DNA of 7,734 bases from CAYVDH01 sp964450355 (GTDB lineage: Bacteria; Bacteroidota; Bacteroidia; NS11-12g; UBA955). Position numbers and translations under genes: made by a program. The notes beneath the pieces are model-generated. The model saw only the letters and a program-made list of their open reading frames with translations, was not told the origin of the DNA and searched no databases. Shown here one piece after another: positions 7,067-7,734 of this stretch. Within the stretch, counting starts at the first letter, position 1. Every line of letters starts with the position of its first letter. Location of the stretch: positions 1-7,734 of the forward strand of contig CAYVDH010000172.1 of the NCBI GenBank assembly GCA_964450355.1, in the 5' to 3' direction.

Positions 7067-7116
7067 GTTTACCAAATAATTTTATTTCAATACAAACTAA
7101 AGGAAGACATTTTTAA

Positions 7117-7431
7117 TTTAATAAAAAAATTTTTTGCGATTCAATGTTTTAATTTAAAAGTACAAATAAAGATTTTAGTTTAAAAAAATCCAGAAATTTC
7201 AAAAAGCATTAAACACCCCTTTTGACACAAATTTAAAGCGAAGGTTTTTTGATGTAGCGTTTGTAATTATGTTTGATTAGCTCATTTCTAAATAATTGAA
7301 GGAATTTAAAATAAATGTTAAAAACCATTAAAAGTTGGGTTTTTATTTTGAGTTGATATTTAAATTTTATAGATCAGTATGTTTTTTATTTATCAATATG
7401 TTAGAAATAAATAATTATAATAATTCTACTA
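7117..7431. other. AT-rich non-coding stretch
   Basis: I find no credible gene here. Reading frames are short, start with TTG or lack any domain-like pattern. The stretch holds an A7T6 block near 7123-7136, a possible weak promoter (TTG at 7249, N16, TATGTTTG at 7268-7275) and a hairpin at 7319-7345. The right part, just before 7432, is extremely A/T-rich and may serve as an upstream element for the promoter at 7432. Confidence 0.6.
7319..7345 (+). terminator. Possible terminator-like hairpin in the intergenic region
   Basis: TAAAAACC (7319-7326) and GGTTTTTA (7338-7345) form a perfect 8-bp inverted repeat around an 11-nt loop, followed by TTTT. Only two pairs are G-C. It may end transcripts coming from the left or only reflect AT-rich sequence. 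Confidence 0.3.
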
Positions 7432-7461
7432 TTGTTAATTTAGAAATTATAGTTATATTTG
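7432..7461 (+). promoter_or_regulatory. Complete Bacteroidota promoter driving the candidate ncRNA
   Basis: TTG at 7432-7434 and TATATTTG at 7454-7461 are separated by 19 nt, a full match to the -33/-7 pattern of the phylum's primary sigma factor. It is the only promoter in the window with both elements intact. Transcription should begin a few bases downstream, near 7467. No credible protein gene follows directly, which points to an RNA product. Confidence 0.7.
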
Positions 7462-7466
7462 CCTTT

Positions 7467-7643
7467 AGAAAAAAAACATTCACTAAAACATTCCCTTTAC
7501 TTAAATGTCGAAATTTATTACAAGGGGAAATGATACAGATGAATGCACCTCCACAAAAAGAGGTGTATTCTTTGTATTTAACCTTGTATGGCCTTCGACA
7601 GCCTAAGTAAGTTAAATTGCAGAGATTTACACCTCTTTTTTTT
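7467..7643 (+). ncRNA. Candidate structured small RNA (~175 nt, rod-shaped, 6S-like outline)
   Basis: The unit lies between a complete promoter and a T8 run. Five nested helices can be drawn: 7496-7503 with 7604-7611 (8 bp, one G-U); 7506-7512 with 7594-7600 (TGTCGAA/TTCGACA, 7 bp); 7519-7525 with 7582-7588 (TACAAGG/CCTTGTA, 7 bp); 7533-7537 with 7573-7577 (5 bp); and 7541-7551 with 7560-7570 (11 bp, one G-U). The terminal loop is CACAAAAA. Internal loops are small (2/3, 6/5, 7/4 and 3/2 nt), making one long rod. The 5' A8 (7469-7476) could pair with the final T8, leaving a large 19/24-nt bubble next to the rod, an outline like 6S RNA, which mimics an open promoter to bind RNA polymerase. Family membership is inference. 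It could instead be a leader or attenuator for the gene beginning near 7732, or another Bacteroidota small RNA. Ends are estimated. Confidence 0.6.
7621..7643 (+). terminator. 3' end of the candidate ncRNA
   Basis: A T8 run (7636-7643) follows CACCTC. The local stem AGAG/CTCT (7621-7624 with 7633-7636) is weak. A much stronger partner for the 3' arm lies upstream: 7555-7567 pairs with 7628-7640 over 13 bp. Termination may therefore use the long-range arm, at the cost of the apical hairpin. Confidence 0.5.
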
Positions 7644-7711
7644 AAATGAAATGTTTTAGTGTTTAAATTAATTTTTAACAACTGTATATCCGTAAATATC
7701 AATAAAATGAT

Positions 7712-7719
7712 TATATTTG
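7712..7719 (+). promoter_or_regulatory. -7 box, probably for a gene starting at the right edge
   Basis: TATATTTG is a full TAnnTTTG match, and its surroundings TTATATTTGCCT are identical over 12 nt to the ncRNA promoter at 7453-7464. No TTG is present at -33. An ATG occupies the last three bases (7732-7734), a suitable distance downstream, so a plus-strand gene may begin there; nothing more of it can be seen. Confidence 0.4.
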
Positions 7720-7734
7720 CCTAATAAAAGTATG

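Noticed and set aside
7228..7235. Minus-strand TAAATTTG as a -7 box
   Set aside because: It has no -33 element at proper spacing, and no gene or hairpin-terminated unit follows on the minus strand.
7335..7610. 91-codon plus-strand reading starting with TTG
   Set aside because: It begins in a T-rich hairpin with a TTG and runs through the promoter at 7432-7461. It looks non-protein until its last 26 codons, which are treated separately as a small ORF.
7432..7643. tracrRNA or CRISPR-associated RNA
   Set aside because: No repeat array, anti-repeat partner or cas gene is visible in the window, and the internal pairing is a single long rod.
7415..7702. 95-codon minus-strand reading across the ncRNA region
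   Set aside because: It runs antisense through the structured RNA and its promoter and shows no domain-like pattern. Its length is explained by low stop density in this strand's composition.

Overview
The window is an AT-rich stretch of a chromosome from the Bacteroidota, probably a Flavobacteriia-like or related lineage. Four things point there. The -7 promoter element TAnnTTTG occurs upstream of several genes. No clear Shine-Dalgarno sequences precede the main genes. An atpD-atpC pair stands apart from other ATP synthase genes, with a long insertion in the beta subunit and a very short epsilon subunit. A small RRM protein with a Gly/Asn-rich tail is also typical of the phylum. The lineage is inferred from these features; no database was searched.

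Layout, left to right. All genes up to 6618 are on the minus strand. At the left edge is a partial Hsp20 small heat-shock protein (1-346), cut by the window end. Next comes an NfeD-like membrane protein (2061-2579) followed 6 nt later by a flotillin (486-2054), the classic NfeD/flotillin membrane-microdomain pair. Then come atpD (2937-4445) and atpC (2705-2935), with a strong shared terminator, and a secreted DUF4140/DUF4139 (MuiA-family) protein (4575-6197). The last minus-strand gene is a single-RRM RNA-binding protein (6289-6618). Divergent from it on the plus strand is a small secreted protein of unknown function (6755-7066), whose 3' end looks frameshifted.

From about 7117 to the right edge I see no convincing protein-coding gene. 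This part is very AT-rich, but 7432-7643 holds a well-formed transcription unit. A textbook Bacteroidota promoter (TTG-N19-TATATTTG) is followed by a roughly 175-nt RNA. The RNA folds into a long rod of five helices (about 38 bp between 7496 and 7611) and ends in a run of eight T. Its apical hairpin strand can instead pair over 13 bp with the segment just before the T-run, so two exclusive folds are possible. The size and rod-with-bubble shape recall 6S RNA, but I cannot assign a family. It is the most interesting element here. A further -7 match and an ATG at the very right edge suggest that another plus-strand gene begins there.

Functionally the window is mostly housekeeping: energy conversion (F1 ATPase beta/epsilon), membrane organisation (flotillin/NfeD), proteostasis (Hsp20) and RNA handling (RRM protein). 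It adds two exported proteins of unclear role and one candidate regulatory RNA.
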